Below are positions 30,174 through 38,874 of a stretch of DNA of 64,000 nt, one piece after another. The translations under genes and the position numbers were made by a program. Source of the stretch: Auraticoccus cholistanensis (GTDB lineage: Bacteria; Actinomycetota; Actinomycetes; Propionibacteriales; Propionibacteriaceae). Within the stretch, counting starts at the first letter, position 1. Each line of letters begins with the position of its first letter. The notes below the pieces were generated by a model. The model saw nothing but the letters and a program-made list of their open reading frames with translations. It had not been told where the DNA came from and did not search any database. The stretch is taken from assembly GCF_009742705.1 (NCBI RefSeq), contig NZ_WPCU01000004.1:481556-545555 (forward strand), read 5' to 3'.

Positions 30174-31192
30174 GCGTCACCGAGACCGCCGCGGCGCTGG
30201 AGGAGGAGCGGCCCCGCGGCTCCACCCTCCCGCGCTACCTCGCCCTCAAGGGCGGCGGCGCCCTGGTCAGCCTGGCCATGGTCGTCGTGCTCGGCTTCTT
30301 CTCCTTCCGGGTGCTGCCCGGCGACCCCGCGATCAACATGACGCGGGGGCGCCGGGTCAGCGCCGAGGAGGTCGAGCGGCTGCGCGCCGAGATGGGTCTG
30401 GACGACCCGCTGCCGCTGCAGTTCCTCTCCTACCTGGGCGACCTGTTCCGCGGCGACCTCGGCGTCTCCTACGTCTACCGGCGCGAGGTGACCGAGCTGA
30501 TCGCCGAGCGGCTCGCGCCCACCCTGCTGCTCACCGGCACCGCCGCGCTGATCTCGGTCGTGCTCGGGCTCTGGCTCGGCCAGAAGTCCGCCTGGCGGCG
30601 CGGCAGCCTGTTCGACAAGACCCAGACCGGGCTGGCCCTGGTGTTCTGGTCGGTGCCCACCTTCTGGCTGGGGCTGATCCTGCTGCTGGTCTTCGCCGGC
30701 GGCCTCGGCTGGTTCCCCACCGGCGGCATGGTCACCCCCGGCACCGACCCCACCGGGCTGGCCCGGGTGCTCGACGTGGCCCACCACCTGGTGCTGCCGG
30801 TGCTGACCATGGTGGCGGTGGTCTACGCCCAGTACCTGATGGTGATGCGCGCCTCGGTGCTGGAGGAGATGACCTCCGACTACCTGACCACCGCCCGCGC
30901 CAAGGGTCTGCGCGAGGACCTGGTGCGCACCCGGCACGCCGTCCCCAACGCGCTGCTGCCCACCGTGACGCTGATCTTCCTCACGATCGGCGGGCTCGTC
31001 GGCGGCGCGGTGACGGTCGAGACCGTCTTCTCCTGGCCCGGTCTGGGCTACCTCACCTTCCAGGGCCTGAGCGCCCCGGACCTGCCGCTGCTGCAGGGCA
31101 CCTTCGTCGTCTTCTCCTCGATCGTGATCGTGATGAACTTCGTCGCCGAGCTCGTCTACCGGGTCCTCGACCCACGTCTGAAGGCCTCGTGA
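30170..31192 (+). CDS. Peptide ABC transporter permease (DppB type)
   Basis: A 340-residue inner-membrane permease with six helices. Helix 1 starts near residue 33 (LVSLAMVVVLGFFSFRVLPGDP, the typical DppB start). The ATPase-contacting EAA loop is ARAKGLREDLVRTRHAVPNA near residue 240. It pairs with the following DppC-type permease. The GTG overlaps the stop of the binding-protein gene (GTGA), so translation is coupled. A long hydrophilic stretch after helix 1 (GRRVSAEEVERLRAEMGLDD) is the normal DppB periplasmic region. Confidence 0.93.
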   Translation: MSVTETAAALEEERPRGSTLPRYLALKGGGALVSLAMVVVLGFFSFRVLPGDPAINMTRGRRVSAEEVERLRAEMGLDDPLPLQFLSYLGDLFRGDLGVSYVYRREVTELIAERLAPTLLLTGTAALISVVLGLWLGQKSAWRRGSLFDKTQTGLALVFWSVPTFWLGLILLLVFAGGLGWFPTGGMVTPGTDPTGLARVLDVAHHLVLPVLTMVAVVYAQYLMVMRASVLEEMTSDYLTTARAKGLREDLVRTRHAVPNALLPTVTLIFLTIGGLVGGAVTVETVFSWPGLGYLTFQGLSAPDLPLLQGTFVVFSSIVIVMNFVAELVYRVLDPRLKAS

Positions 31193-32106
31193 GCGCCGGC
31201 ACGGTGGGGTCCGCCCCCCGCTCCGGGCGCGCGGCGGTGGCCGCTCAGCGACGGGCCCGGGCGGCGGAGGTGTGGCGCGAGTTCGCGGCCACCCGCTCGG
31301 GGCTGGTGGGTCTGGTGCTGCTGGCCGCGGTGTTCGCGGTGGCGCTGCTGGCCCCGGTGCTGGTCCCGCTGGAGACCCTCGACGTCACCCGGCTGACGGC
31401 CGCCAGCAACGAGCCGCCGAGCGCGGCGCACCTGCTGGGGACCGACCCGTCGGGCCGCGACGTGCTGGGCATGCTGGTCTGGGGCGCGCGCGTCTCGCTG
31501 CTGGTGGGCTTCGCCGCCACCGCGGTGTCGATGGTGATCGGCACCCTGGTCGGGATGGCCGCCGGGCACTTCACCGGGCTCACCCAGGCGGTGATCATGC
31601 GGGTGGTCGACTTCTTCCTGGTGGTGCCCAGCCTGGTGCTGGCCATCGTGCTGTCCTCGGTGCTCAGCCGGGGGCTGTGGACGATCGTCATCGCGATCGG
31701 CGTCACCAGCTGGGCCAGCACCGCCCGGGTGGTGCGCTCGCAGACCCTCAGCATCGAGGCCCGGCCCTACATCGAGCGGGCCCGCGCCCTCGGTGGCGGC
31801 GACGGGCACATCCTCGGCCGCCACGTGCTGCCGGCGGTGCTCCCGCTGGTGCTGGCCAACACCACGCTGACGGTCGGGTCCGCGGTCATCGCGGAGTCGA
31901 CGCTGTCCTTCCTCGGCCTGGGCGACCCCACCCAGTTCTCGTGGGGCTCGATGCTCAAGAGCGCCCTCGACACCGGGGCGGCCACCGCCGGCTTCTGGTG
32001 GTTCGTGCTGCCCCCCGGGCTGGCGATCGTGGTGGTCGTGCTCTGCTTCACCCTGGTGGGACGGGCGCTGGAGTCCGTCCTCAACCCGACGCTGAGGGGG
32101 CGCTGA
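31189..32106 (+). CDS. Peptide ABC transporter permease (DppC type)
   Basis: A 305-residue permease of the DppC/OppC kind. A short Arg-rich cytoplasmic N-terminus leads to helix 1 (LVGLVLLAAVFAVALLAPVL), followed by the conserved HLLGTDPSGRDVLGMLVWGAR block that is characteristic of OppC proteins. The EAA loop is IERARALGGGDGHILGRHVL. The GTG start overlaps the stop of the DppB-type gene by four bases and its own stop shares a base with the ATPase start, so the transporter genes are tightly coupled. Confidence 0.93.
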   Translation: MSAGTVGSAPRSGRAAVAAQRRARAAEVWREFAATRSGLVGLVLLAAVFAVALLAPVLVPLETLDVTRLTAASNEPPSAAHLLGTDPSGRDVLGMLVWGARVSLLVGFAATAVSMVIGTLVGMAAGHFTGLTQAVIMRVVDFFLVVPSLVLAIVLSSVLSRGLWTIVIAIGVTSWASTARVVRSQTLSIEARPYIERARALGGGDGHILGRHVLPAVLPLVLANTTLTVGSAVIAESTLSFLGLGDPTQFSWGSMLKSALDTGAATAGFWWFVLPPGLAIVVVVLCFTLVGRALESVLNPTLRGR

Positions 32107-33839
32107 TGAGCGGGGCGCAGCAGCCGGCCGGTGCCGCGCTGGAGTGGCGCGACGTCACCATCGGCTACCGCCGCGGCGACGGCGGCGAGCTCGTCGCCGT
32201 CGACGGGGTCAGCCTGTCGGTGCCGCGCGGCGGGACGGTCGGGCTGGCCGGCGAGTCCGGCTGCGGCAAGTCGACCATGGCCATGTCGGTGCTGCGGCTG
32301 CTGCCGCGCTCGGCGCGGATCACCGGCTCGATCCTGGTGGGCGGCGAGGACGTCGCCACCATGAGCTGGGGACGGCTGCGCGCCGTCCGCTGGACCGAGG
32401 CCGCGATCGTCTTCCAGGGGGCGATGCACTCCCTCAACCCGGTGCGCACCGTGCGCCGCCAGATCCGCGAGGCGCTGGAGCTGCACTCCTCGCCCGCCAC
32501 CCGCACCCCGGCCCAGCGCGACGCCCGGGTGGCGGAGCTGCTGGCCCTGGTCGACCTGCCGGCGGCCCGCGCCGAGGCCTACCCGCACGAGCTCTCCGGC
32601 GGGCAGAAGCAGCGGGTGATGATCGCCATGGCGCTGGCCTGCGACCCCGAGGTCATCATCGCCGACGAGCCCACCACCGCCCTCGACGTGGTGGTGCAGG
32701 CCCAGGTGCTCGACGTCCTCAGCGGGCTGGTCCGCGACCGCGGCCTCACCCTGGTGATGATCAGCCACGACCTGTCGGTGCTGGCCGCGGTCTGCGAGCG
32801 GATCGTGGTGATGCGGCACGGCCGGATCGTGGAGGAGGGGCCCTCGGAGCAGATCCTGGGCAGCCCCCGGCACGAGCACACCCGCGAGCTGGCCGCGGCC
32901 TTCCCGGTGATCGGCGACCCCGGCTCCCGCCGGGTGGTCGGGCGCGCCGCCGTCACCCGGCTGCGCGCCCGGGAGTCCGGGGCACCCGAGGAGGACGGCG
33001 GGCCGGCGGCGGGCGTCCCGGCCGCACCCGACGGGGCGGCCGCGACGCACGCCGAGGACACGGCGACCCCGCTGCTGGAGGTGCGGGACCTGGTGGTCGA
33101 CTTCCGCTCGCGCGGCCAGCACGTGCGGGCGGTCGACCACGTCTCGCTGCGGTGCCGGGCGGGGGAGATCGTCGCCCTGGTCGGTCAGTCGGGCTCGGGC
33201 AAGACCACCCTGGCCCGGACGGTGCTCGGGCTGCAGCGGCCGACGTCGGGGCAGGTGCTGCACCGCGGCGTCCCGCTGCCCACCGCCCGCGCCGCGCTCA
33301 AGGCCTACCGGCGGGCCGTGCAGTTCGTGCTGCAGGACCCCTCGGCCTCGCTCAACCCCAAGCACACCGTCTACGAGGCGGTGGCGGAGGGGCTGCGGAT
33401 CCACCGCCTCCCCGGCGACGAGCGGGAGCGGGTGGCGGCGGCGCTGACCCAGGCCGAGCTCACCCCGCCCGAGCAGTTCTTCGCCCGGATCCCGCAGGAG
33501 CTGTCCGGCGGGCAGCGGCAGCGGGTGGTGATCGCCGGTGCGCTGGCCCTGGAGCCGAGCTTCCTGGTGGCCGACGAGCCGGTGGCCAGCCTGGACGCCT
33601 CCGTCCGCGGGGAGATCCTGGCCCTGCTGCTGCGGCTGCAGCGCGAGCTCGGGCTGGGTGCGCTGGTGATCACCCACGACCTGGGGCTGGCCTGGAACAT
33701 CGCCGACCGGGTGGTGGTGATGCACCAGGGCCGCCTGGTCGAGGACGGCCCGGTGGAGCAGGTGCTGCTGGACCCGCAGCACGACTACACCCGCACCCTG
33801 CTGGACGTGGTGCCCTCCCGGCTGGGAGCACGGCTGTGA
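32106..33839 (+). CDS. Fused dual-ATPase subunit of peptide ABC transporter
   Basis: A 577-residue protein holding both ATPases of the transporter in one chain (DppD-DppF or GsiA-like). Domain 1: Walker A GESGCGKST at 49-57, signature LSGGQKQRV, Walker B VIIADEPT. An Ala/Pro-rich linker lies around 290-315. Domain 2: Walker A GQSGSGKTT near 360, signature LSGGQRQRV, Walker B FLVADEP, and a C-terminal oligopeptide-type extension. Both active sites look complete. Cytoplasmic face of the membrane. The start ATG shares one base with the preceding stop (TGATG), and its own stop overlaps the next start. Confidence 0.94.
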   Translation: MSGAQQPAGAALEWRDVTIGYRRGDGGELVAVDGVSLSVPRGGTVGLAGESGCGKSTMAMSVLRLLPRSARITGSILVGGEDVATMSWGRLRAVRWTEAAIVFQGAMHSLNPVRTVRRQIREALELHSSPATRTPAQRDARVAELLALVDLPAARAEAYPHELSGGQKQRVMIAMALACDPEVIIADEPTTALDVVVQAQVLDVLSGLVRDRGLTLVMISHDLSVLAAVCERIVVMRHGRIVEEGPSEQILGSPRHEHTRELAAAFPVIGDPGSRRVVGRAAVTRLRARESGAPEEDGGPAAGVPAAPDGAAATHAEDTATPLLEVRDLVVDFRSRGQHVRAVDHVSLRCRAGEIVALVGQSGSGKTTLARTVLGLQRPTSGQVLHRGVPLPTARAALKAYRRAVQFVLQDPSASLNPKHTVYEAVAEGLRIHRLPGDERERVAAALTQAELTPPEQFFARIPQELSGGQRQRVVIAGALALEPSFLVADEPVASLDASVRGEILALLLRLQRELGLGALVITHDLGLAWNIADRVVVMHQGRLVEDGPVEQVLLDPQHDYTRTLLDVVPSRLGARL

Positions 33840-34789
33840 CCGCGGCGCAGGGCACGGCCGCCGCCGTCCTCGCCCCGCTCGCGCCCGGAGCGCGGGTGGC
33901 GCTGGTGGCGCCGTCGGGGCCGGTGGAGGAGAACCGGGTGGCCCGGGCCGTCTCCCTGCTCCGCGGCTGGGGGCTGGAGCCGGTGCTGATGCCGAGCGCC
34001 ACCGCCCGGCACCCGCGGGCGCGGTACCTGTCGGGGGAGGACGCGGTGCGGGCCCGCGACGTCCAGGACGCCTGGTGCGACCCCTCGGTCGAGGCGATCT
34101 TCTGCATCCGCGGCGGCTACGGCAGCGTCCGGCTGCTCGACGCCCTGGACGCCGACGCGATGCGGGCGGCCCGGCCGAAGCCGCTGCACGGCAGCTCCGA
34201 CGTGACCGCGCTGCACGAGTGGCTGCGCGAGCAGCTGGGCGTGCCGACCTGGTTCTCCCCGATGGTGGCGAGCCTGGCGCTGCTGGACGACGAGGCCGCC
34301 ACCGCCGACCTGCGCCGGGCGGTGCTCGGGCCGGCGGGGGAGCGGTGGTGGACCTCGCCGGCGGCGGAGGCGCTGGTGCCCGGCACGGCGGAGGGCACCC
34401 TGGTCGGGGGCAACCTCAGCCTGCTCGCCATGACGATCGGCGCCCGGGGCCGTCCGGTGCTGGACCACTCCGGCTGCATCGCGCTGCTGGAGGACATCAC
34501 CGAGGACACCTACCGCGTCGACGGCTACCTGGTGTCGCTGCTGCGGGCCGGCTGGTTCGACGGCGTCACCGGGGTCGCGCTGGGCAGCTGGTTCGAGTGC
34601 GGGCCGCTGGAGGAGATCCGCGAGCTGGCGGTGGAGCTGCTGGCGCCGCTGGGCGTCCCGCTGGTCTTCGAGCTCGGCTTCGGCCACGGACCGGCCGCCC
34701 ACACGCTGCCGCTGGGGGCGCGGGGACGGCTGGTCGCCGACGGCCGGCCCCGCCTCGAGGTCGACGTCCCCGAGCGGGGACCGCGGTGA
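33836..34789 (+). CDS. LD-carboxypeptidase, S66 family (LdcA/MccF-like)
   Basis: A 317-residue serine peptidase of family S66, which contains the murein LD-carboxypeptidases that trim the terminal D-Ala of tetrapeptides and the MccF self-immunity enzymes. The nucleophile region is HGSSDVT (Ser about 121). FCIRGGYGSVRLLDALD and ALLEDITEDTYRVD are family landmarks, and the catalytic His is in GFGHGPAAHTLPLG. No signal peptide, so it acts in the cytoplasm. Coupled to the ABC ATPase by a GTGA overlap. This location suggests that the transporter imports murein peptides, or a peptide antibiotic that is then inactivated. Confidence 0.9.
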   Translation: MTAAQGTAAAVLAPLAPGARVALVAPSGPVEENRVARAVSLLRGWGLEPVLMPSATARHPRARYLSGEDAVRARDVQDAWCDPSVEAIFCIRGGYGSVRLLDALDADAMRAARPKPLHGSSDVTALHEWLREQLGVPTWFSPMVASLALLDDEAATADLRRAVLGPAGERWWTSPAAEALVPGTAEGTLVGGNLSLLAMTIGARGRPVLDHSGCIALLEDITEDTYRVDGYLVSLLRAGWFDGVTGVALGSWFECGPLEEIRELAVELLAPLGVPLVFELGFGHGPAAHTLPLGARGRLVADGRPRLEVDVPERGPR

Positions 34790-35427
34790 CCGAGGCCAGC
34801 CGGGCGCCGCGGGCGTCCACCGTGCTCAAGACGCGGCTGCTGGAGGCCTACCGCGAGGAGTTCGCCGCCGGCCTGGAGTGGGCGCTGGGCGACCCCTCGC
34901 TGGAGGCGGCCGCGGCCCGGATCACCGGCGCCCGCCGTCGGTTCGTGCTGGGCGCGGCCAGCTCCTTCACCTACGCCTCGCTGCTGGCGGCCAAGCTGAG
35001 CGCGGCGCTGGCCCAGGTCACCCTGGTCGACGGCACCATCGTCCGGCCGCTGGAGATCCTCAGCGACGTCCGCGACAGCGACGTGCTGATCGTGGTCTCG
35101 CTGCGGCGCTGGCGCCGCTACACCATCGACAACGCGCTGCCCTTCGCCCAGGCCGGTGGCGCGCTGGTGCTGGTGACCGACTCCGCCGACCACCCGCTGC
35201 TGCCGCACGCCGCCGAGGCGGTGGTGATCAGCAGCGGCGCCGACGCCTTCGCCCGGGTCTCCGCCGACGTCCGCCCGCACCCGGAGTCGCCGGGCGTCTC
35301 CCCGACCGTGGTCAGCCTGGTCATCGACGTGCTCGCCACCCTGGCCAGCGCCAGCGCCAAGGGCGCCAACCGCCGGCTCGCCGAGCGCGAGCGGCTCGCC
35401 TCCGAGCTCGGCCTCTACCTCGACTGA
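34786..35427 (+). CDS. SIS domain protein (RpiR/MurR-like, no HTH)
   Basis: A 213-residue protein with a sugar isomerase (SIS) domain: FVLGAASSFTYASLLAAKLS, SDVLIVVSLRRWRRYTIDNAL and GGALVLVTDSADHPL. It resembles the C-terminal half of RpiR/MurR regulators but has only about 40 residues before the SIS fold, too few for a standard HTH. It may therefore be a sugar-phosphate or muramate-binding protein or isomerase. Last gene of the operon, overlapping the LD-carboxypeptidase gene by four bases. A role in handling MurNAc-6-phosphate-type intermediates would fit the peptidase, but this is inference. Confidence 0.75.
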   Translation: MTEASRAPRASTVLKTRLLEAYREEFAAGLEWALGDPSLEAAAARITGARRRFVLGAASSFTYASLLAAKLSAALAQVTLVDGTIVRPLEILSDVRDSDVLIVVSLRRWRRYTIDNALPFAQAGGALVLVTDSADHPLLPHAAEAVVISSGADAFARVSADVRPHPESPGVSPTVVSLVIDVLATLASASAKGANRRLAERERLASELGLYLD

Positions 35428-35460
35428 CCCCCTCACCCCACCCCCCGCACCCCGCCCGCG

Positions 35461-35531
35461 TGTATGTCGTCGCGGTCACGGTCGGCGTGTCGCGGCGTGC
35501 CGCGGTGTCCGGGCCCGACCACGTACACGTC
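35461..35531 (+). repeat. 71-bp inverted repeat, left copy
   Basis: It matches the reverse complement of 36471-36541 at 61 of 71 positions by my count, without gaps. The first 19 bases are identical. The copy is itself partly palindromic (inner arms CGCGGC / GCCGCG, then GGTCGG / CCGACC). Confidence 0.85.
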
Positions 35532-35616
35532 TGCAGGGACGTCCACAGCCGCCCGGCCGTCCACAGCCGCGCCCCGCCGTCGGGTGGCACGCCCGCTGCG
35601 TCGCCAGGAATGGGGT

Positions 35617-36486
35617 GTGCGAGCGAACCACGACGAGATCTTCTCCCTGCTGTCGCGTCAGCAGGGCGTGCTGCTGCGACGGGACTGCCCCGAGCTGGGC
35701 GGATCGCTGGACTGGCTGGCCCGGCGCGGCGCCCTCACCCAGCTGCTGCCCGGCACGTACGCCCTGTCCGCCGCCGCCGAGGACCCGGTGGTGCGGATGC
35801 GTGCTGCCCGGCGCTGGGCCCCGGACGGGGTGCTGCGGGGTGCGGCGGCGGCGCGGGTGACGTACTGGCCCACGGCGCCGGTGGGCGACGTCGCCTTCTC
35901 GGTGCGCACCCGCCAGGTGCGCCGTGACGGCTACCGGCTCGACCGCCGCCACGTGCCGCCGGACCTCGTGGCCGAGGACGCCCGGTGGCGGGTGACCGTG
36001 CCCGCGCTGACCGTCCTCGACCTGTGCGAGGAGCTGGGCGGCGAGGCGGTCGACACCGCGCTGCGGCTGCGGGCCACCACGGTCGGGCAGCTCCACGACG
36101 CGCTGGCGGCCGTGCCCCGCCGGCCTGGCAACCGGCTGCGCGCCCGGCTGCTGCTGGACTCGCGGTCCGAGCCGTGGTCGGCGGCCGAGCGGCTGGCCCA
36201 CCGGCTCCTGCACGAGGCCGGCATCGGGGGCTGGCGGGCCAACCACCGCATCGTCGTCGCCGGCCAGGACTACTACGCCGACGTCGCCTTCCCGGCCCGG
36301 CGCCTGCTGCTCGAGGCCGACGGCCGGGCCTTCCACGGTCCGGAGCGGTTCGAGGAGGACCGGGCGCGGCACAACGAGCTGACGCTGGCGGGCTGGACGG
36401 TGCTGCACGTCACCTGGACGATGCTGCAGCAGCCGGGCCTGCTGGTGACGCTGGTGGAGCAGGCCCTGAGGACGTGTACGCGGTGA
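35617..36486 (+). CDS. AbiEi-like/DUF559 protein
   Basis: A 289-residue protein. The N-terminal winged-helix region (IFSLLSRQQGVLLRRDC, then RRGALTQLLPGTYALSA) resembles AbiEi-type antitoxin N-domains. The C-terminal region has the DUF559/Vsr-like PD-(D/E)XK pattern: Asp in YYADVAFPA, Glu-x-Asp in LLLEADGRAFH, then RFEEDRARHNELTLAGWTVLHVTW. It may be a nuclease or a DNA-binding regulator. No AbiEii toxin gene is adjacent. GTG 35617 is chosen from the homology start (VRANHDE) and AGGAA upstream. The gene is intact, unlike the paralogue at 7.8 kb, and is bounded by 71-bp inverted repeats, the right copy overlapping its last 16 bases. Confidence 0.8.
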   Translation: MRANHDEIFSLLSRQQGVLLRRDCPELGGSLDWLARRGALTQLLPGTYALSAAAEDPVVRMRAARRWAPDGVLRGAAAARVTYWPTAPVGDVAFSVRTRQVRRDGYRLDRRHVPPDLVAEDARWRVTVPALTVLDLCEELGGEAVDTALRLRATTVGQLHDALAAVPRRPGNRLRARLLLDSRSEPWSAAERLAHRLLHEAGIGGWRANHRIVVAGQDYYADVAFPARRLLLEADGRAFHGPERFEEDRARHNELTLAGWTVLHVTWTMLQQPGLLVTLVEQALRTCTR

Positions 36487-36541
36487 CGGCCGGACAGCGC
36501 GACACGCCGCGACGCGCCGGGCGTGACCGCGACGACATACA
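36471..36541 (-). repeat. 71-bp inverted repeat, right copy
   Basis: Reverse-complement counterpart of 35461-35531 (about 86% identical). It begins inside the last codons of the AbiEi-like gene and ends 22 bp before the stop of the convergent DUF2510 gene. Confidence 0.85.
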
Positions 36542-36562
36542 GCCGTTCAGGGGCGGCGGGGC

Positions 36563-37387
36563 TCAGGGGGAGATGCGGATGTCGGCGATCGCCCGGCGCA
36601 GCTGCGGCTCGCGGTCGGCCGCGACGGCGGGGATGTCGGCGATGACGGTGCCGGCGGTGCCGTCCTCGAGGTCGACGACGACCAGCACCAGCCGCTCGGA
36701 GGTGAAGTCCAGGCCCTCGATGTCGAAGGTCAGCTCGGACTCCAGCACCCACGCGGCGTGCCCGTCCACCCGGATCGCCTCGTCGCGGACGTCGCGGCGC
36801 TGCACCGGCTCGCCGAAGTAGTACTCCGCGATCAGGCACGGCATCACCACGTGCACGCCCTGCTCGGGGGTGAAGAAGCCGTCACCGGCCAGCATCGTGC
36901 CCACGTTGAGCGAGACGATCCAGGCGGGGGAGTCGTCCACCGAGATCTGCTGACGCATCATCCCGCGTCCGAAGGGGACCTTGGCGTCCGGCTCCAGGCG
37001 CCACGGCGGCCCCAGCTCCGGCACCGAGATCCTCCCGCTGCGGACCCGCCCCGGCAGGTCCTGGGGCACCGCCACCGGGGTCGCCGACGGCGTCACGCAG
37101 ACCTGGGTGGTGGGCTGGCCGCCGGGGCCGGGCCCCGGGCCGGCCGCGGGACCCGTCCGGTCCACCAGCACCCACACGCCCACCAGCAGCAGCACCAGCA
37201 GTCCGGCCCCGACCGCCAGCAGCCGTCCGGAGCCGCGGCGTGAGGGACCAGAGCGGGAGGGGTCGGGGCGGGAGGGACCGGGGACTTGGCCCGCCGGGCG
37301 CACCTGCTCGGTCCAGCGCCGCCCGTCCCACCAGCGCAGCTGGTCGGGCCGGCCGCCGGGATCGGGGAACCAGCCCGCCGCAGGCAC
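36563..37387 (-). CDS. DUF2510 membrane protein
   Basis: A 274-residue protein with the DUF2510 Trp-rich module at its N-terminus (AAGWFPDPGG, LRWWDGRRWTEQV). A Pro/Ser/Arg-rich linker, one membrane helix (about 56-75, LLAVGAGLLVLLLVGVWVLV) and an outer domain of about 180 residues follow (IVSLNVGTMLAGDGFF, AWVLESELTFDIEGLDF). DUF2510 is common at the cytoplasmic end of actinobacterial membrane proteins, and its function is unknown. The GTG start is six bases after TATCCT, hence leaderless. Divergent from the next gene, which is also leaderless. Confidence 0.82.
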   Translation of the reverse strand: MPAAGWFPDPGGRPDQLRWWDGRRWTEQVRPAGQVPGPSRPDPSRSGPSRRGSGRLLAVGAGLLVLLLVGVWVLVDRTGPAAGPGPGPGGQPTTQVCVTPSATPVAVPQDLPGRVRSGRISVPELGPPWRLEPDAKVPFGRGMMRQQISVDDSPAWIVSLNVGTMLAGDGFFTPEQGVHVVMPCLIAEYYFGEPVQRRDVRDEAIRVDGHAAWVLESELTFDIEGLDFTSERLVLVVVDLEDGTAGTVIADIPAVAADREPQLRRAIADIRISP

Positions 37388-37393
37388 GAGGGC

Positions 37394-37399
37394 AGGATA
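37394..37399 (-). promoter_or_regulatory. -10 box of leaderless DUF2510 gene
   Basis: TATCCT on the minus strand, six bases before the GTG. Confidence 0.55.
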
Positions 37400-37453
37400 G
37401 TTCGCCCCGCCCGGCCGCGGGTCCGAGCCGGACGGGCGAGCGGCTCCGGCCAC

Positions 37454-37459
37454 TACGCT
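37454..37459 (+). promoter_or_regulatory. -10 box of leaderless gene at 37466
   Basis: TACGCT six bases before the GTG. Confidence 0.55.
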
Positions 37460-37465
37460 GGCCGT

Positions 37466-38116
37466 GTGAGTGCGCCCCGGCCGGAGTGGTCGTCGAGTCC
37501 GCCCGCGGGCAGGACGACCGGCCCCGGCGTGCCGCTCCCCGGCCACTTCCTCCCCGGCGCCCGACCGCCGGCCGGCCCGCCGCCGGAGCTGGTCGGCCAC
37601 CCGGGCCCGCCGGTGCCGCCGGCACCCGCCGGCTGGCCGGTGCCGCCGCCGGCCGTCCGCCCGCAGGAGGGACGTCCCTTCGCGCTCGTCACCTCGGCCG
37701 TGCTCACCGTCACCGCCGGGGTGCAGGTCGCCCTGCTGGTGGCCTTCCTCTGGCTGGTGCTCTACGCCGGGGCGTCGGCCTTCGACTACCGCGAACCCAC
37801 CGAGGCCGCGCTCTACCACCTGCTCAACCGCGGCCACCTGGCGCTGCAGCAGGGGCTGTGGCTGCCGCTGATCGGGTTCCCGCTGGCCGCGGCGGTGGTC
37901 GGGTTCCTGCTGCCGCTGCGCGCCGCGTGGCCGCGCGTCGCCGCCACCGTGCTCGGGGTGGCCGCGACCGCCTGGATGGTGGTCTGGCGCTCCGACGCCC
38001 TGCAGTGGGTGCTGGTCCCGGCCGGCTACGTCGCCCTGTGCGTGCTTCTGCTCTGGACGCCGGGTGTGACACGCTGGCTCCGCACCCGCCCCCGTACGCA
38101 GGAGACGCCCCGATGA
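37466..38116 (+). CDS. Hypothetical membrane protein, sortase-linked
   Basis: A 216-residue protein with a Pro/Gly-rich cytoplasmic N-terminus (about 1-75) and four hydrophobic segments in the C-terminal two thirds (around ALVTSAVLTVTAGVQVALLV, GLWLPLIGFPLAAAVVGFLL and two more). I recognise no family. The stop overlaps the sortase ATG by four bases, so the two are translationally coupled and probably act together at the membrane, but the substrate relationship is unknown. GTG start six bases after TACGCT, hence leaderless. Confidence 0.7.
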   Translation: MSAPRPEWSSSPPAGRTTGPGVPLPGHFLPGARPPAGPPPELVGHPGPPVPPAPAGWPVPPPAVRPQEGRPFALVTSAVLTVTAGVQVALLVAFLWLVLYAGASAFDYREPTEAALYHLLNRGHLALQQGLWLPLIGFPLAAAVVGFLLPLRAAWPRVAATVLGVAATAWMVVWRSDALQWVLVPAGYVALCVLLLWTPGVTRWLRTRPRTQETPR

Positions 38117-38778
38117 GCAGGACGACCACCCGACCGGTCGACACCGGTCGCAACGCCGCCCTGACGGTGTTCGGCATGGGCCTGCTGGTGATCGGGCTGG
38201 CCTGCCTGGGCTGGGTGGGCTGGCAGTTCTTCGGCACCAACATCGCCTCCGAGCGCGCCTACCAGGAGGAGACGGCCCAGCTGCAGCAGCAGTGGGCCGA
38301 GCCCGCCGAGGAGGGCGAGGAGCCGTCGCGGATCAAGGGCGACGCCATCGGCCTGCTGCGCATCCCCGACCTCGGCCCCGACTACGAGGTGCCGATCCTC
38401 CCCGGCACCGACGAGGAGACGCTGACCCGCGGGGTGGGCTGGTACGACTCCTCCGTCGCCCCCGGCGAGATCGGCAACTTCGCCGTCGCCGGTCACCGGG
38501 TCACCAACGGCGAGCCCTTCCGCCACCTGCTCGACCTCGACGCCGGCGACGTGGTGGAGGTCGAGACCCGCGACGCGGTCTACACCTACGAGCTCCTCGG
38601 TGCCCCCCGCGACCTCACCGTCGCCGACACCGACACCTGGGTGCTCGACCCGGACCCGCTGAACCGCAGCGACGACGCCACCGAGGCGATCATGACGCTG
38701 ACCACCTGCCAGGACCTGTTCCACTCCCCGGACCGCTCGGTGGCCTTCGCCCAGCTGGTCGGCACCGAGAACAAGTAG
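38113..38778 (+). CDS. Class E sortase
   Basis: A 221-residue transpeptidase that links proteins to the cell wall. An N-terminal membrane helix (about 17-40) anchors the domain outside. The catalytic triad residues are visible: H128 in VAGHRV, C199 in LTTCQDL and R208 in SPDRSV. The length and the TTC context fit class E, common in high-GC actinobacteria and using LAxTG-type signals. The coupled upstream gene encodes a four-helix membrane protein, not an obvious substrate. No clear LAxTG or LPxTG protein is encoded next to it, so its substrates are probably elsewhere. Confidence 0.9.
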   Translation: MSRTTTRPVDTGRNAALTVFGMGLLVIGLACLGWVGWQFFGTNIASERAYQEETAQLQQQWAEPAEEGEEPSRIKGDAIGLLRIPDLGPDYEVPILPGTDEETLTRGVGWYDSSVAPGEIGNFAVAGHRVTNGEPFRHLLDLDAGDVVEVETRDAVYTYELLGAPRDLTVADTDTWVLDPDPLNRSDDATEAIMTLTTCQDLFHSPDRSVAFAQLVGTENK

Positions 38779-38814
38779 CCCCGGCGCGGTCCCCTCCCTC
38801 GCTACCCTGGTCGG

Positions 38815-38832
38815 GGCGCCGCCGGCGGCGCC
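38815..38832 (+). promoter_or_regulatory. Palindrome at the start of the lemA-type leader
   Basis: An 18-bp perfect palindrome made of GGCGCC repeats, starting about seven bases after a TACCCT -10 box (38803-38808). The mRNA would begin with a hairpin, followed by a second GC stem (GGGCCCGCGCGGGCC). Confidence 0.45.
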
Positions 38833-38874
38833 ACCCGGGCCCGCGCGGGCCGTCGCGCCTCGACAGGAGCAGGT

